From positions 62,001-126,000 of the forward strand of contig NZ_CP023049.2 of the NCBI RefSeq assembly GCF_002285635.2: a stretch of 64,000 bases of DNA, written 5' to 3'. This document shows, piece by piece, positions 42,759-51,498 of the stretch. Source of the DNA: Chryseobacterium piperi (GTDB taxonomy: Bacteria; Bacteroidota; Bacteroidia; Flavobacteriales; Weeksellaceae). A model generated the notes under the pieces. It was given only the letters and a program-made list of their open reading frames with translations, searched no databases and was not told the origin of the DNA. The position numbers and the translations under genes were made by a program. Positions within the stretch are counted from its first letter, which is position 1, and each line of letters begins with the position of its first letter.

Positions 42759-43142
42759 TTAGTGGGCATAGCCTGTAAAAAAGCTAATAGCCATAATAGC
42801 TAAAACGATGGATGAAATCACAACATAGGTGTAATCTTTTTCTTTGAGATATCCTATAAGTGCAAAGACAATCCTCATAAGCGGGGTGAATATGAGAACA
42901 AGAATTCCCAATTGAATGATGGCCATACCTTCACCCTTACACAAGGATTCCCAAAAGAGACTCCATACTTTTTCAGAAGAAGAACCCGTTTCCAATGCGG
43001 AATAATTTTTAGGCATTTTGAAGCCTTCTAAAAATAGCTTTATAAAGCCAACAAGAGATATGGCTACGGATAAAATAACCCCAAGCCTTAAAAGGTTTCC
43101 CACCGAACGGTTTAAATCAACATCTGTGAAATTCTTTCTCAT
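42759..43142 (-). CDS. DUF1634 membrane protein, partner of TauE-like permease
   Basis: Membrane protein of 127 residues with three hydrophobic helices. The sequence RSVGNLLRLGVILSVAISLVG is characteristic of DUF1634. It overlaps the upstream TauE-like gene by four bases (ATGA) and such pairs are widespread, suggesting a joint transport role. Confidence 0.85.
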   Translation of the reverse strand: MRKNFTDVDLNRSVGNLLRLGVILSVAISLVGFIKLFLEGFKMPKNYSALETGSSSEKVWSLFWESLCKGEGMAIIQLGILVLIFTPLMRIVFALIGYLKEKDYTYVVISSIVLAIMAISFFTGYAH

Positions 43143-43969
43143 CGGAAACTTTGATTTATTCCGTTATACATCATATAAATTGACAAAATAGTGATCACAA
43201 TAGCAAAGAATGTTTTCAGCTTTTTTGTCTTGGACACCATTAAGGTTTTTGAACCTATGAAGCTTCCTATAACTACTCCAATTAATACGGGAGCTACAAT
43301 GACAGGAATAATCTCACCTCTTTGAAAATAGATCAGAGAACTTGCTACAGCAGTAACCCCAATCATAAAGTTACTGGTCGTTGTAGAAACTTTGAAAGGT
43401 AATTTCATCATATTATCCATTGCTAATACCTTCAAGGCTCCTGAGCCTATTCCTAAAAGACCGGACATAGCCCCTGCAAACATCATCATAAAGAATCCCG
43501 GGACCGTATTTCTTGCGGAATAACTTTTAACTATCCCTTTGTCCGGGAAAGTTCCGTAAAGCTTTAGCTTATCTTCCAGACTTCCTTTTATCAAAGGTTC
43601 CTGATGATCGGGTTTACCTTTAAGGTTTAAAATGACGGTAAGAAGAAGAATGCTTGCGAAAATAATTCCGATGGTATTCGGATTAAGTATTCCGGATACA
43701 AGGGCTCCTACGATAGCTCCTGCTGTAGTGGCTATTTCAAGAAACATTCCGATTCTCATATTGGTAAATCCTTCTTTAACAAAAGCGACAGCAGCTCCCG
43801 AAGAAGTTCCTACGACAGAGATTAAAGAAGCTCCGATTGCGTAATGCATAGGGACGCCAAAACCAAGCGTCAATAAAGGGATGATGATAACTCCTCCTCC
43901 TAAACCGGTAAGCGAGCCTAAAAGGCCGGCAGAGATTGCTCCAAGAAAGAGAATGATGATTTCTGACAT
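43139..43969 (-). CDS. TauE/SafE-type anion permease
   Basis: Polytopic protein of 276 residues with about eight helices, TSUP family: LGSLTGLGGGVIIIPLLTLGF near the start and LLGIGSGALKVLAM in the second repeat. Members export sulfite or sulfur-containing organics. I start at ATG 43969 (MSEIIILFLGAISAGL); a TTG at 44005 is in frame but would add a polar tail before the first helix. Confidence 0.85.
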   Translation of the reverse strand: MSEIIILFLGAISAGLLGSLTGLGGGVIIIPLLTLGFGVPMHYAIGASLISVVGTSSGAAVAFVKEGFTNMRIGMFLEIATTAGAIVGALVSGILNPNTIGIIFASILLLTVILNLKGKPDHQEPLIKGSLEDKLKLYGTFPDKGIVKSYSARNTVPGFFMMMFAGAMSGLLGIGSGALKVLAMDNMMKLPFKVSTTTSNFMIGVTAVASSLIYFQRGEIIPVIVAPVLIGVVIGSFIGSKTLMVSKTKKLKTFFAIVITILSIYMMYNGINQSFR

Positions 43970-44029
43970 GAATACAAATATAAAACTATTGGTGTTTTCT
44001 GCCAAACTTTAAAAAAGATAAATTTGATG

Positions 44030-44037
44030 TATTTTTG
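44030..44037 (+). promoter_or_regulatory. Promoter -7 box ahead of the DUF1543 gene
   Basis: TATTTTTG matches TAnnTTTG and ends 13 bases before ATG 44051. Its position inside an apparent longer ORF argues for the later start. Confidence 0.45.
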
Positions 44038-44050
44038 TGTGACTAAAAAA

Positions 44051-44605
44051 ATGAAAATGAAATTATTCTATATTATCCTTGGTGCTACTCCTAAAGGTAG
44101 GAATATTGAACAGCATGATGTATTCTTTGGTATCGGAGAAAGCTTAAAAGATCTGGTTCCTGACATGAAAGATTTTTGGAAGGAGGCAGAAGGAAAAATT
44201 CATCTTGACTGTCATCAGGAAGTAAGGTTTGCTGACGGATACGAAGTGAAGATTGTTGAAAAAACAGATCGTCCGTCCCAAAATCAATTGTATTTTATTA
44301 ACCTTGGAGGATACAAGAAAGGGTATTTTGAAGAATTTCATGAGCAGCATTTAATGGTTGGAGAATCAATGGGTGAAATTGTGAAGAGAGTAAAAGACAC
44401 CGAATTTTATAAAACAATGGGTTTTGATACTGCAGTAAGTCATATTGATGATAAGCATGGAGTAGATATTGATGATATTTATAATGTTAACGATATTCTT
44501 CCGGAAAAGATGAAAGAAAAGTACTCCATTATACTGGAAAAATCTGATGCAGAAAATCAGGAAAACCCTATTGGACTTGGGTATCTGAAAATAGATAAAG
44601 TATAA
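44051..44605 (+). CDS. DUF1543 protein
   Basis: Cytoplasmic protein of 184 residues with the DUF1543 opening KLFYIILGATPKGRNIEQHD and VFFGIGESLKDLVPDMKDFW. The duplicated half (LYFINLGGYKKGYFEEFHEQ) repeats the fold. Function unknown. ATG at 44051 is used because a promoter box lies just before it; an upstream in-frame TTG at 44024 is unlikely. Confidence 0.8.
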   Translation: MKMKLFYIILGATPKGRNIEQHDVFFGIGESLKDLVPDMKDFWKEAEGKIHLDCHQEVRFADGYEVKIVEKTDRPSQNQLYFINLGGYKKGYFEEFHEQHLMVGESMGEIVKRVKDTEFYKTMGFDTAVSHIDDKHGVDIDDIYNVNDILPEKMKEKYSIILEKSDAENQENPIGLGYLKIDKV

Positions 44606-44613
44606 TCATAAAT

Positions 44614-44653
44614 AAAACATTTGAGCCGGCTTAAAAGCCGGCTCAAATGTTTT
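44614..44653 (+). terminator. Strong terminator after DUF1543 gene
   Basis: Long perfect stem of 19 bases centred at 44633-44634, containing GAGCCGGCTT / AAGCCGGCTC, flanked by AAAACATTT and AAATGTTTT. Can work in both directions. Confidence 0.8.
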
Positions 44654-44715
44654 AAGGCTCTAGTCGGTAAAAAGAAATCGATTCCAGCTGAGTGAAGTTT
44701 TCAGGCAGTTGAAAA

Positions 44716-44747
44716 TTTGGGCGATGGAATATAAAATTTTATCTTTG
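44716..44747 (+). promoter_or_regulatory. purK promoter
   Basis: TTTG (44716-44719), 20 bases, then TATCTTTG (44740-44747): a full match to the Bacteroidetes consensus. It lies about 110 bases before the purK ATG and inside what would otherwise be an N-terminal extension, deciding the start. Confidence 0.7.
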
Positions 44748-44858
44748 CACATTCTTACAAAGATAATTTCCGGATCTTTTTATAAAGAGATAGGACCGAA
44801 GAAATTGCCCTTTTTTAATCTTTGTGGTGTAATTAAAATATATCTAATAAAAAATAGA

Positions 44859-45968
44859 ATGAAAATAGGAATTTTAGGAGGTGGACAGCTGGGAAGAATG
44901 CTGATACAGAGTGCGTTAAAATATGATGATGAATTTTACACTCTGGATCCCGATTCTGATGCACCTTGTCACAATATCTCTTATTTTACACAAGGGAATT
45001 TCAATGATTTTGAAACAGTTCTGAATTTTGGGAAGGATAAGGATGTTGTAACGATTGAGATCGAGCATGTGAATGCAGATGCATTGGCAGAGCTGGAAAA
45101 CCAAGGGGTGAAAGTGGTTCCGAATTCTAAAATCATTAAGACAATTCAGCAGAAAATTCTTCAAAAGGAATTTTATAAAGCTCATCATATTCCAAGTCCG
45201 GAATTCCAGGTAGTCTGGAATAGTGACGAAAAAATTATGATGCCATTACCTTTTGTGCAGAAAATGAATACAGGAGGATATGATGGAAAGGGAGTTCAGG
45301 TTATTAAAACGGAAGACGATTATCAGCATTTATGGAAAGAGGCTTCTGTGATAGAAAGCCTTGTAGACATTGATCAAGAACTTTCTGTGATTGTTGCCAG
45401 AAATGAAATGGGGGAAACCAAAACTTTTCCGGTTACGGAAATGGTGGCTGATCCCAAACTGAATTTATTGGATTTTAATATCTGTCCGGTTTACTTAAGT
45501 GAAGAGGTTCAAAAACAGATTGACTCAATTACTGAGAAATTTTTAAATGTGGTGAATTCTCCAGGGCTTTTTGCCATTGAATTATTCCTGGATAAAGAAG
45601 GGAAAGTCTGGGTGAATGAAACGGCTCCAAGACTGCATAATTCCGGGCACCAAAGCCAGGAAGGAAATGCTAATTCTCAATTTGAGCAGATGTACCGTGT
45701 GGTAAAAAATTTACCTTTGGCTGATACGGATGCTGTTACTTATAGTGGAATGCTGAATTTGGTAGGCGCTGAAGGATATGCGGGGAAAGTGATTTATGAA
45801 GGAATGGAAGAGGTATTAAAGCTTCCAAAGACCTATGTTCATCTTTATGGAAAAACAGAGACCAAATCAGGAAGGAAAATGGGACATATCAATGTATTGG
45901 CGGATTCTAAGGAAGAGCTGATGGAGAAGCTGATTAAAGTAAAAGCAATGGTCAGAGTGATTGCATAA
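44859..45968 (+). CDS. purK: 5-(carboxyamino)imidazole ribonucleotide synthase
   Basis: PurK of 369 residues, an ATP-grasp enzyme that carboxylates aminoimidazole ribonucleotide with bicarbonate in purine synthesis. It starts KIGILGGGQLGRMLIQSA, has the LPFVQKMNTGGYDGKGVQVI ATP loop, VDIDQELSVIVARNE and APRLHNSGHQSQE near the catalytic end. The start is ATG 44859; the open frame extends upstream to 44709, but that part overlaps the promoter and lacks homology. PurE, which uses the product, is at 50862. Confidence 0.93.
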   Translation: MKIGILGGGQLGRMLIQSALKYDDEFYTLDPDSDAPCHNISYFTQGNFNDFETVLNFGKDKDVVTIEIEHVNADALAELENQGVKVVPNSKIIKTIQQKILQKEFYKAHHIPSPEFQVVWNSDEKIMMPLPFVQKMNTGGYDGKGVQVIKTEDDYQHLWKEASVIESLVDIDQELSVIVARNEMGETKTFPVTEMVADPKLNLLDFNICPVYLSEEVQKQIDSITEKFLNVVNSPGLFAIELFLDKEGKVWVNETAPRLHNSGHQSQEGNANSQFEQMYRVVKNLPLADTDAVTYSGMLNLVGAEGYAGKVIYEGMEEVLKLPKTYVHLYGKTETKSGRKMGHINVLADSKEELMEKLIKVKAMVRVIA

Positions 45969-45979
45969 ATCTTAACAAT

Positions 45980-46017
45980 AAAATAAAAAGACTGCTGAAG
46001 AGCAGTCTTTTTATTTT
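45980..46017. terminator. Bidirectional terminator between purK and the HdeD-like gene
   Basis: AAAATAAAAAGACTGCT / AGCAGTCTTTTTATTTT, a perfect 17-base stem with a GAAG tetraloop, between convergent genes. Confidence 0.85.
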
Positions 46018-46037
46018 GTATCTGTATAATAGATTTT

Positions 46038-46670
46038 TTATTTCATTCTATCATTGATTTCATTCTGTAAAGTATCTATTTTCTCTCTTAGTTCATGACT
46101 AAGTTTGCTAGGATAATCTTTCATTTTTTTCAAATTGAATGCTAAGATTACAGAAGCAATTCCTACAAAAATAAAGGATAAACCTGTTAAGACTACTAAT
46201 GAAATTCCTGAAAATATAGGATTAGCTAAAAGCATCAAAGATAATATGATCCCCAGAACGCTGAAAATAGCAAGGTTACCCCAACTAAGTATATGGGCAT
46301 CTTTTAGATCAAACGAAATTCCTAATAATTGAAAAGAACGGAACATTACCGTGAACCCTACAATGAATGGCAAAATACTCATTGAAATATGAGGATAAGA
46401 TACCAGGTAAATTCCCATAATCAGGGAAAGCAGTCCGGTTACCAGATATAAACCCCATCCGTTTAAGAGTTTAGCATTATTAACAGCGAAGAAGATATCG
46501 GAAAGACCCGATACGATAAACGATACGCTAAAAAGGATGGATAACGCTAAATAGGTTTCAACAGGAGATGAGAATACATAACCTCCACATGCAATAAAAA
46601 GGATCCCTAAGATAAGTGGGATGTACCAGTGTTTTACTGAGTTTCTGAATGATTTTAATAAATTTGGCAT
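46038..46670 (-). CDS. HdeD-like (DUF308) membrane protein
   Basis: Membrane protein of 210 residues with six helices in two similar triplets, as in HdeD/DUF308 proteins (WYIPLILGILFIACGGYVF; LVTGLLSLIMGIYLVSYP). A charged cytoplasmic tail ends it (LREKIDTLQNEINDRMK). HdeD aids acid resistance in enteric bacteria; the role here is unknown. Confidence 0.82.
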   Translation of the reverse strand: MPNLLKSFRNSVKHWYIPLILGILFIACGGYVFSSPVETYLALSILFSVSFIVSGLSDIFFAVNNAKLLNGWGLYLVTGLLSLIMGIYLVSYPHISMSILPFIVGFTVMFRSFQLLGISFDLKDAHILSWGNLAIFSVLGIILSLMLLANPIFSGISLVVLTGLSFIFVGIASVILAFNLKKMKDYPSKLSHELREKIDTLQNEINDRMK

Positions 46671-46891
46671 AATCAGTGTGTTTTTGTTGCCTACTTTGGG
46701 ATACGGTGTTCGGCTAGTCCGTGTTTTTAATAAGTTTAGATATTGAATTTGATATATAGATTCATTAATAAAAAGCAGAAACTTTTCAATGGTTACAGTA
46801 AGCTCATCATTTCATTTGCTCTAATTTAAAAAAATATACTAAAAAGAAAAAATGAAATATAGATTAAAGCTTGACCGTAAAAATATTTTAA

Positions 46892-49015
46892 TTACTTAAA
46901 AATCTTCTGAATAACATTTCCTATTTCCATAAAGTCATTATGATTTCCAACAGACCGGGTTTCCAGGTTATTTTTATCATAATCAGAAAAAGGATAAATT
47001 AAAAGATAATTGTTATTTTTTAAAAATTTATTTAAAAGTTCAGGCATCAGTCTCATTGGAGGGGTATAAGACTGCATTCCTCTTTTGGCCATCATTACAA
47101 TAAGTCCTTCGTCTTCTTTTAACTGTGCAGCTGTTTTTTCTCCGTCGCGCCAGGTATTCATAATGATAAATTCTGCTTCGATATTGGCTTTTTTAATAAT
47201 TTTCTGCAGGATATCCAAAATGTTTTCCGGAGCATAAAATGTCATGGTAGCTCCCGAGTTTCTGGCAATATTCCATATCCTTAAAAGAGCATGGAAAAAT
47301 CCGGCTTCTTTTTCCGAGTGTAAAGGAATCATCACAGCATATTTCTTTATCGTGGAAATAGGTTGTGCTGCATGATATACCAGAACATTCACATCATCAT
47401 TCTGAAGATAGCCGTTGTATAGATTGTAAACAAAAGAAGGGGAGAATCCTTTTTCATTTTCAAGTCCTATGATTAGGTCTGTTACTTTCTGCTCTTTAAT
47501 AACATTATTAATCCCATTGATCACATCGTTATCATATCTTTTAAGTGACTGTAAGCTGACATCAGCCGCTGCAGCCGCATCAGAAGCCTGATGAAGAAGC
47601 TTTTCCGCATTTTTTACAGAGGATTCATTTTTATCTTCATTAATAACATTCAGGGCATAAAGATCTTCTGTATTGGAATGGGCTTTTATCAGGATTCCCA
47701 GGTTTACCATTCGTTCTACCGTTTCTTCGTGGTTGATGGCAAGAAGGATGTTTTCTTCTTCATGACTGTTTCCTGAAACGGTATTTTCATTATCAATTTG
47801 CGCAATTTTCTGAGCACTGGCCATCGATACAAATGAAGAGATCGTACATGAAATCAGAATTAATAGAATACTCCCATTCAAAACATGTTCGTTCAACAAT
47901 CGTATAGGCTCTCCTGTTTCTGTTTCAGAAACAATGATATTATATCCTACCATTACTGTGGCTAGCGTTGCAGCAGCAGAAGCGGAACTTAATCCAAAAA
48001 TTAATGTTCCTTCTTCTTTTGTGAATTTAAATGTTTTTTGAGTGATTACTGCAGAAATATATTTACCACCAATGGACGCTACCAACATAATACCGGCCAC
48101 TTTTAGGGTTTCAAAACTTTTGAAAAATATAGTGAAATCGATCAGCATTCCTACACTGATCAGGAAGAACGGAATGAAAATAGCATTTCCTACAAATTCG
48201 ACCCTGTTCATCAGGGATGATGTATGTGGAATTAATCGGTTAAGGGCAAGTCCAGCAAAAAAGGCTCCGATAATGGCTTCAATTCCTGCTAATTCAGCTA
48301 GCATAGCAGCTAAATAAATCATCACCAGAACAAAAATATATTGGGAGATCTTATCATTAACCTTTTTGAAAAACCATCGGCCAATAATAGGAAATACCAG
48401 TAAAACAATTAAGCTGAAAAGAATAACTGAAACTGAAAGTTTAACCCAAAATGAAGTGCCTACATCTCCCTGAACCATTCCAACCACCACAGCAAGCACC
48501 AATAAAGTTGCAATATCTGTGATCATGGTTCCGCCAACGGTAATATTCACAGCCTGGTTTTTAGCAATTCCAAGTTTGCTGATTAAGGGGTAGGTAATAA
48601 GGGTCTGTGAAGAGAAGAGACTGGCAAAAAGTACGGAAGTTAGTGTTGAAAATCCCAATAAATAATACGCTCCTAAAAAACCTAATATGAAAGGAAAAAT
48701 AAAAGCATAACCTCCATAGCCAAGACTTTTCCATTTATTTTTTTTGAAATCTCCCATATCGATCTCCAAGCCTGCCAAAAACATAATGTAGAGAAGCCCG
48801 GTGGTTCCGGTAACGACAATGCTACTGTCTCTTGCTAATACATTAAAACCGTTTGGTCCTATAATAGCCCCGGCAATGATAAGTCCTAAAAGATGGGGAA
48901 CTTTAATTTTATTCAGGAGGAGGGGGGCTGCAAGAATAATAATCAGTACTAATAAGAACTTTAGTACAGGATCTTCTATTGGAAGACTCAGGTTATGAAT
49001 ACTCAGTAAAGTCAT
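46892..49015 (-). CDS. Kef-type cation:proton antiporter with USP-like tail
   Basis: CPA2-type antiporter of 707 residues. About twelve helices span residues 15-400 (LLGLIIAGAIIGPNGFNVLA; LAELAGIEAIIGAFFAGLAL), with the family's conserved acidic and Gly-rich helices. The C-terminal 280 residues read as two universal stress protein-like halves (NILLAINHEETVERMVNLGI; KYAVMIPLHSEKEAGFFHAL) in place of the TrkA-N domain of KefB/C. It probably moves K+ or Na+ against protons under nucleotide control. Single gene. Confidence 0.85.
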   Translation of the reverse strand: MTLLSIHNLSLPIEDPVLKFLLVLIIILAAPLLLNKIKVPHLLGLIIAGAIIGPNGFNVLARDSSIVVTGTTGLLYIMFLAGLEIDMGDFKKNKWKSLGYGGYAFIFPFILGFLGAYYLLGFSTLTSVLFASLFSSQTLITYPLISKLGIAKNQAVNITVGGTMITDIATLLVLAVVVGMVQGDVGTSFWVKLSVSVILFSLIVLLVFPIIGRWFFKKVNDKISQYIFVLVMIYLAAMLAELAGIEAIIGAFFAGLALNRLIPHTSSLMNRVEFVGNAIFIPFFLISVGMLIDFTIFFKSFETLKVAGIMLVASIGGKYISAVITQKTFKFTKEEGTLIFGLSSASAAATLATVMVGYNIIVSETETGEPIRLLNEHVLNGSILLILISCTISSFVSMASAQKIAQIDNENTVSGNSHEEENILLAINHEETVERMVNLGILIKAHSNTEDLYALNVINEDKNESSVKNAEKLLHQASDAAAAADVSLQSLKRYDNDVINGINNVIKEQKVTDLIIGLENEKGFSPSFVYNLYNGYLQNDDVNVLVYHAAQPISTIKKYAVMIPLHSEKEAGFFHALLRIWNIARNSGATMTFYAPENILDILQKIIKKANIEAEFIIMNTWRDGEKTAAQLKEDEGLIVMMAKRGMQSYTPPMRLMPELLNKFLKNNNYLLIYPFSDYDKNNLETRSVGNHNDFMEIGNVIQKIFK

Positions 49016-49023
49016 AGGTGTTT

Positions 49024-49593
49024 TTATTTAGACGAACGCGTCAATTCAACAGAAAATTTTGCCATGCAATTATTGTCAATGGTAACCGTTCTTGTCCCCC
49101 GGATTTTGGTGTCGGAAATATCGTTCAAAATAACGTTCATTTCTACTTTTTTATCGGCACTGGGGTCTGTTTGGAAATTGAGTTTAATTTCATTATTCTC
49201 AAATTTTCCGGAATATAATCTCACAAGATTATTATTGTTAACGATCTTAGCGACCATCTGTGTGGAGTCACTATCGAACTCCCAGGTGTCTGTACGTTGA
49301 TCACCTACTACATAATCAGTACAATTGGATTCCGTACAAATTACTTTGCTGTTCCATGAGCCTGCAATTTCTTCCGGCCACATCTTATTAATAACAGCAG
49401 AATCTTTTTTTACAAAAATGCTGTCTCTCAATTTGAGCAGAGCCTGATATTCGGATTCCTTTTGTGCAAACAGTTTTTCTTTTTCAAGCAATTGCTTTTC
49501 ACGTTCAACCAGGTTTTTTTCTTTTTGATTATCAGTACAGCTTGTCAAAAAGAGTGGAATAATAAATAAAATCAACAGTGTGTTTTTTATCAT
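49024..49593 (-). CDS. Lipoprotein with coiled-coil linker
   Basis: Lipoprotein of 189 residues. I take ATG at 49593 (MIKNTLLILFIIPLFLTSC, lipobox FLTSC); a start at 49686 would put 31 residues before the signal. A charged coiled coil (EREKQLLEKEKLFAQKESEY) precedes a beta-rich domain (AGSWNSKVICTESNCTDYVV) containing Cys pairs. Function unknown. Its 3' end lies 8 bases from the start of the antiporter gene, so both may be one unit. Confidence 0.7.
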   Translation of the reverse strand: MIKNTLLILFIIPLFLTSCTDNQKEKNLVEREKQLLEKEKLFAQKESEYQALLKLRDSIFVKKDSAVINKMWPEEIAGSWNSKVICTESNCTDYVVGDQRTDTWEFDSDSTQMVAKIVNNNNLVRLYSGKFENNEIKLNFQTDPSADKKVEMNVILNDISDTKIRGTRTVTIDNNCMAKFSVELTRSSK

Positions 49594-49745
49594 ATTGTAG
49601 AAATTGATGTAAACAATATAGGTAAAAAAAAGTGAAAAATAAAATTGAACGGTGAATAAATAGAAAATGTGAACAGAGTTTCCCAATTATCGTTTCAGCC
49701 AATTCTTAGAACCTATAGGTTACCTTGTTGGCCTATTTTTATGAT

Positions 49746-50651
49746 TTACAGGGCTTTTTGTCTTCTGAACATTTCAGGTTTGTAATTAATGATAAACACA
49801 CCTAATATAATTAATACCGCTGCAATAATGAATTTAAAAGAAATAGCTTCGTCGAGAATAAGCCATCCCAGAAAAATGGCAATTATCGTGTTGATGTAAG
49901 CTAAAATAGATACCTGAACAGGGGAAACCCTCGTTAATGCAAAATGGAAAGCGAAAAATGCGGCAACGGAGCCAAAGCATGCCAGATACAGCATAGCAGA
50001 AACACTTTTAATACTCCAGTTTCCGAAGTTATAATTTTCTGAAAAAAGGAATGCAAAAATAATCTGTACAACTCCGGCAAAAGCAAACTGGTAAAATAAA
50101 TTTAATGAAATATTACCACTTTGAATATTTAGCTTTTTGGTAAAAATAGTACCAGAAGCCCATCCGGAAATGGCACAGAAAAGGAAAACAATTCCCATTC
50201 TGTAATCTGGGTTGGCAAGATCTTTCAGCCCGTCCCAAAAGATGAAAAGAATTCCACTGAAACACATCAGAACTCCTATGAAAGCTCTGAAACTGAATTT
50301 TTGTAATCCGATAGCCACGCTTCCTAAAAATACCAAAATGGGAGAGGAAGCGCTGATTAATGAAGCAAGACTGCTGGATACTGTTTCTTCTGCTACGGTT
50401 GTCATTCCATTAGCAATGACAAGCATTAATGTCGCAAAGATAATCTGGTATCGTAAATTCTTCCATCCAATCCACTTCAATTCTTTTCTGTAAAGAAGAA
50501 CAGAAAGCATGATAAGAGAGGCTAAAAATTGACGAATCCCTGCGACAAACCAGGCGGGTATGGTTTCTACTGCAACCCTGATAGCCAGGAATGTTGTTCC
50601 CCAGACAAGAGCTACAGTAAAAACAGCAATGAGGAGTTTATAATCTTTCAA
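49746..50651 (-). CDS. EamA-family transporter
   Basis: Drug/metabolite transporter of 301 residues with ten helices in two EamA repeats (ALVWGTTFLAIRVAVETIPA at 15-34; FLFCAISGWASGTIFTK in the second). Likely exports small metabolites or amino acids; the substrate is not evident. Single-gene unit. Confidence 0.88.
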   Translation of the reverse strand: MKDYKLLIAVFTVALVWGTTFLAIRVAVETIPAWFVAGIRQFLASLIMLSVLLYRKELKWIGWKNLRYQIIFATLMLVIANGMTTVAEETVSSSLASLISASSPILVFLGSVAIGLQKFSFRAFIGVLMCFSGILFIFWDGLKDLANPDYRMGIVFLFCAISGWASGTIFTKKLNIQSGNISLNLFYQFAFAGVVQIIFAFLFSENYNFGNWSIKSVSAMLYLACFGSVAAFFAFHFALTRVSPVQVSILAYINTIIAIFLGWLILDEAISFKFIIAAVLIILGVFIINYKPEMFRRQKAL

Positions 50652-50832
50652 AATATAGATGGGAAATGGAACACAAATATATTTATTTTGAAGTGATTTT
50701 TCCAGTAATATTTTGGTATAAAACAGTATTATAGCTACACTACTTCAATAATGATTTTTCGGGTGATTTTTTATTTTCTGAATGAGCGTACATTGATCAT
50801 TGAAGCAATTTTAAAAAACAGATTTTAATTTT

Positions 50833-50840
50833 TATCTTTG
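50833..50840 (+). promoter_or_regulatory. Promoter -7 box ahead of purE
   Basis: TATCTTTG matches TAnnTTTG, 21 bases before the ATG. No good -33 box at the right spacing. Confidence 0.45.
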
Positions 50841-50861
50841 AACATCTAATAAAAACTGAAG

Positions 50862-51365
50862 ATGGTAGGAATTATCATGGGAAGTCAAAGTGACTTACCG
50901 ATTATGGAACAAGCTGCAAATTTTTTGAAAACCCTGGAAATCCCTTATGAGCTTACGGTAGTGTCTGCTCACCGGACTCCGGAAAGGATGTTTGATTATG
51001 CTAAAACAGCAAAGGAAAGAGGACTGAAGGTGATTATTGCAGGAGCCGGTGGAGCTGCGCATCTTCCGGGAATGGTAGCGAGTTGCACGACTCTTCCTGT
51101 GATTGGAGTACCGATCTTATCCAGCAACTCTATTGACGGATGGGATTCTGTATTGTCAATTCTTCAAATGCCGGGGGGGATTCCTGTCGCTACAGTGGCT
51201 TTGAACGGAGCATTAAATGCCGGAATTCTTGCGGCTAAAATTTTAGGAAGTGCTGACGAACAGGTAGGTCAAAAACTTCAGAAGTATCAGGATTCATTAA
51301 AAGATAAAGTATTTGGAACCGTGAATGATATTAAAAATCAGCACCCTAACCATTTTGATCAATAA
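50862..51365 (+). CDS. purE: N5-carboxyaminoimidazole ribonucleotide mutase
   Basis: Class I PurE of 167 residues, moving the carboxyl group on the PurK product to make CAIR in purine synthesis. GSQSDLP near 6-12, VVSAHRTPERMFDY with the catalytic His, AGAGGAAHLPGMVAS and PVIGVPILS are all present. The two genes are 5 kb apart, each with its own promoter, instead of in one purEK operon. Confidence 0.93.
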   Translation: MVGIIMGSQSDLPIMEQAANFLKTLEIPYELTVVSAHRTPERMFDYAKTAKERGLKVIIAGAGGAAHLPGMVASCTTLPVIGVPILSSNSIDGWDSVLSILQMPGGIPVATVALNGALNAGILAAKILGSADEQVGQKLQKYQDSLKDKVFGTVNDIKNQHPNHFDQ

Positions 51366-51385
51366 AATAAAATTCATATTACATA

Positions 51386-51416
51386 AAAAGCTTCACTTTT
51401 ACAGTGAAGCTTTTTT
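51386..51416 (+). terminator. Terminator after purE
   Basis: AAAAGCTTCACT / AGTGAAGCTTTT stem with a TTTAC loop and a T run. Confidence 0.8.
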
Positions 51417-51440
51417 ATGAGCTTTTTAGGTCTACATTAT

Positions 51441-51474
51441 AAATAAAGCTCCCTAAAAATAGAGAGCTTTATTT
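51441..51474 (-). terminator. Terminator after the sphingomyelinase-like gene
   Basis: AAATAAAGCTC / GAGCTTTATTT stem, with an inner CCT / AGA pairing; T-rich on the minus strand, 25 bases past the stop. Confidence 0.7.
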
Positions 51475-51498
51475 TTATTAGCTTGAATATGAAGTCGA

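Noticed and set aside
44709..44858. 50-residue N-terminal extension of PurK
   Set aside because: It would begin upstream of a consensus promoter (44716-44747), and PurK homologues start at the KIGILGGGQLG strand.
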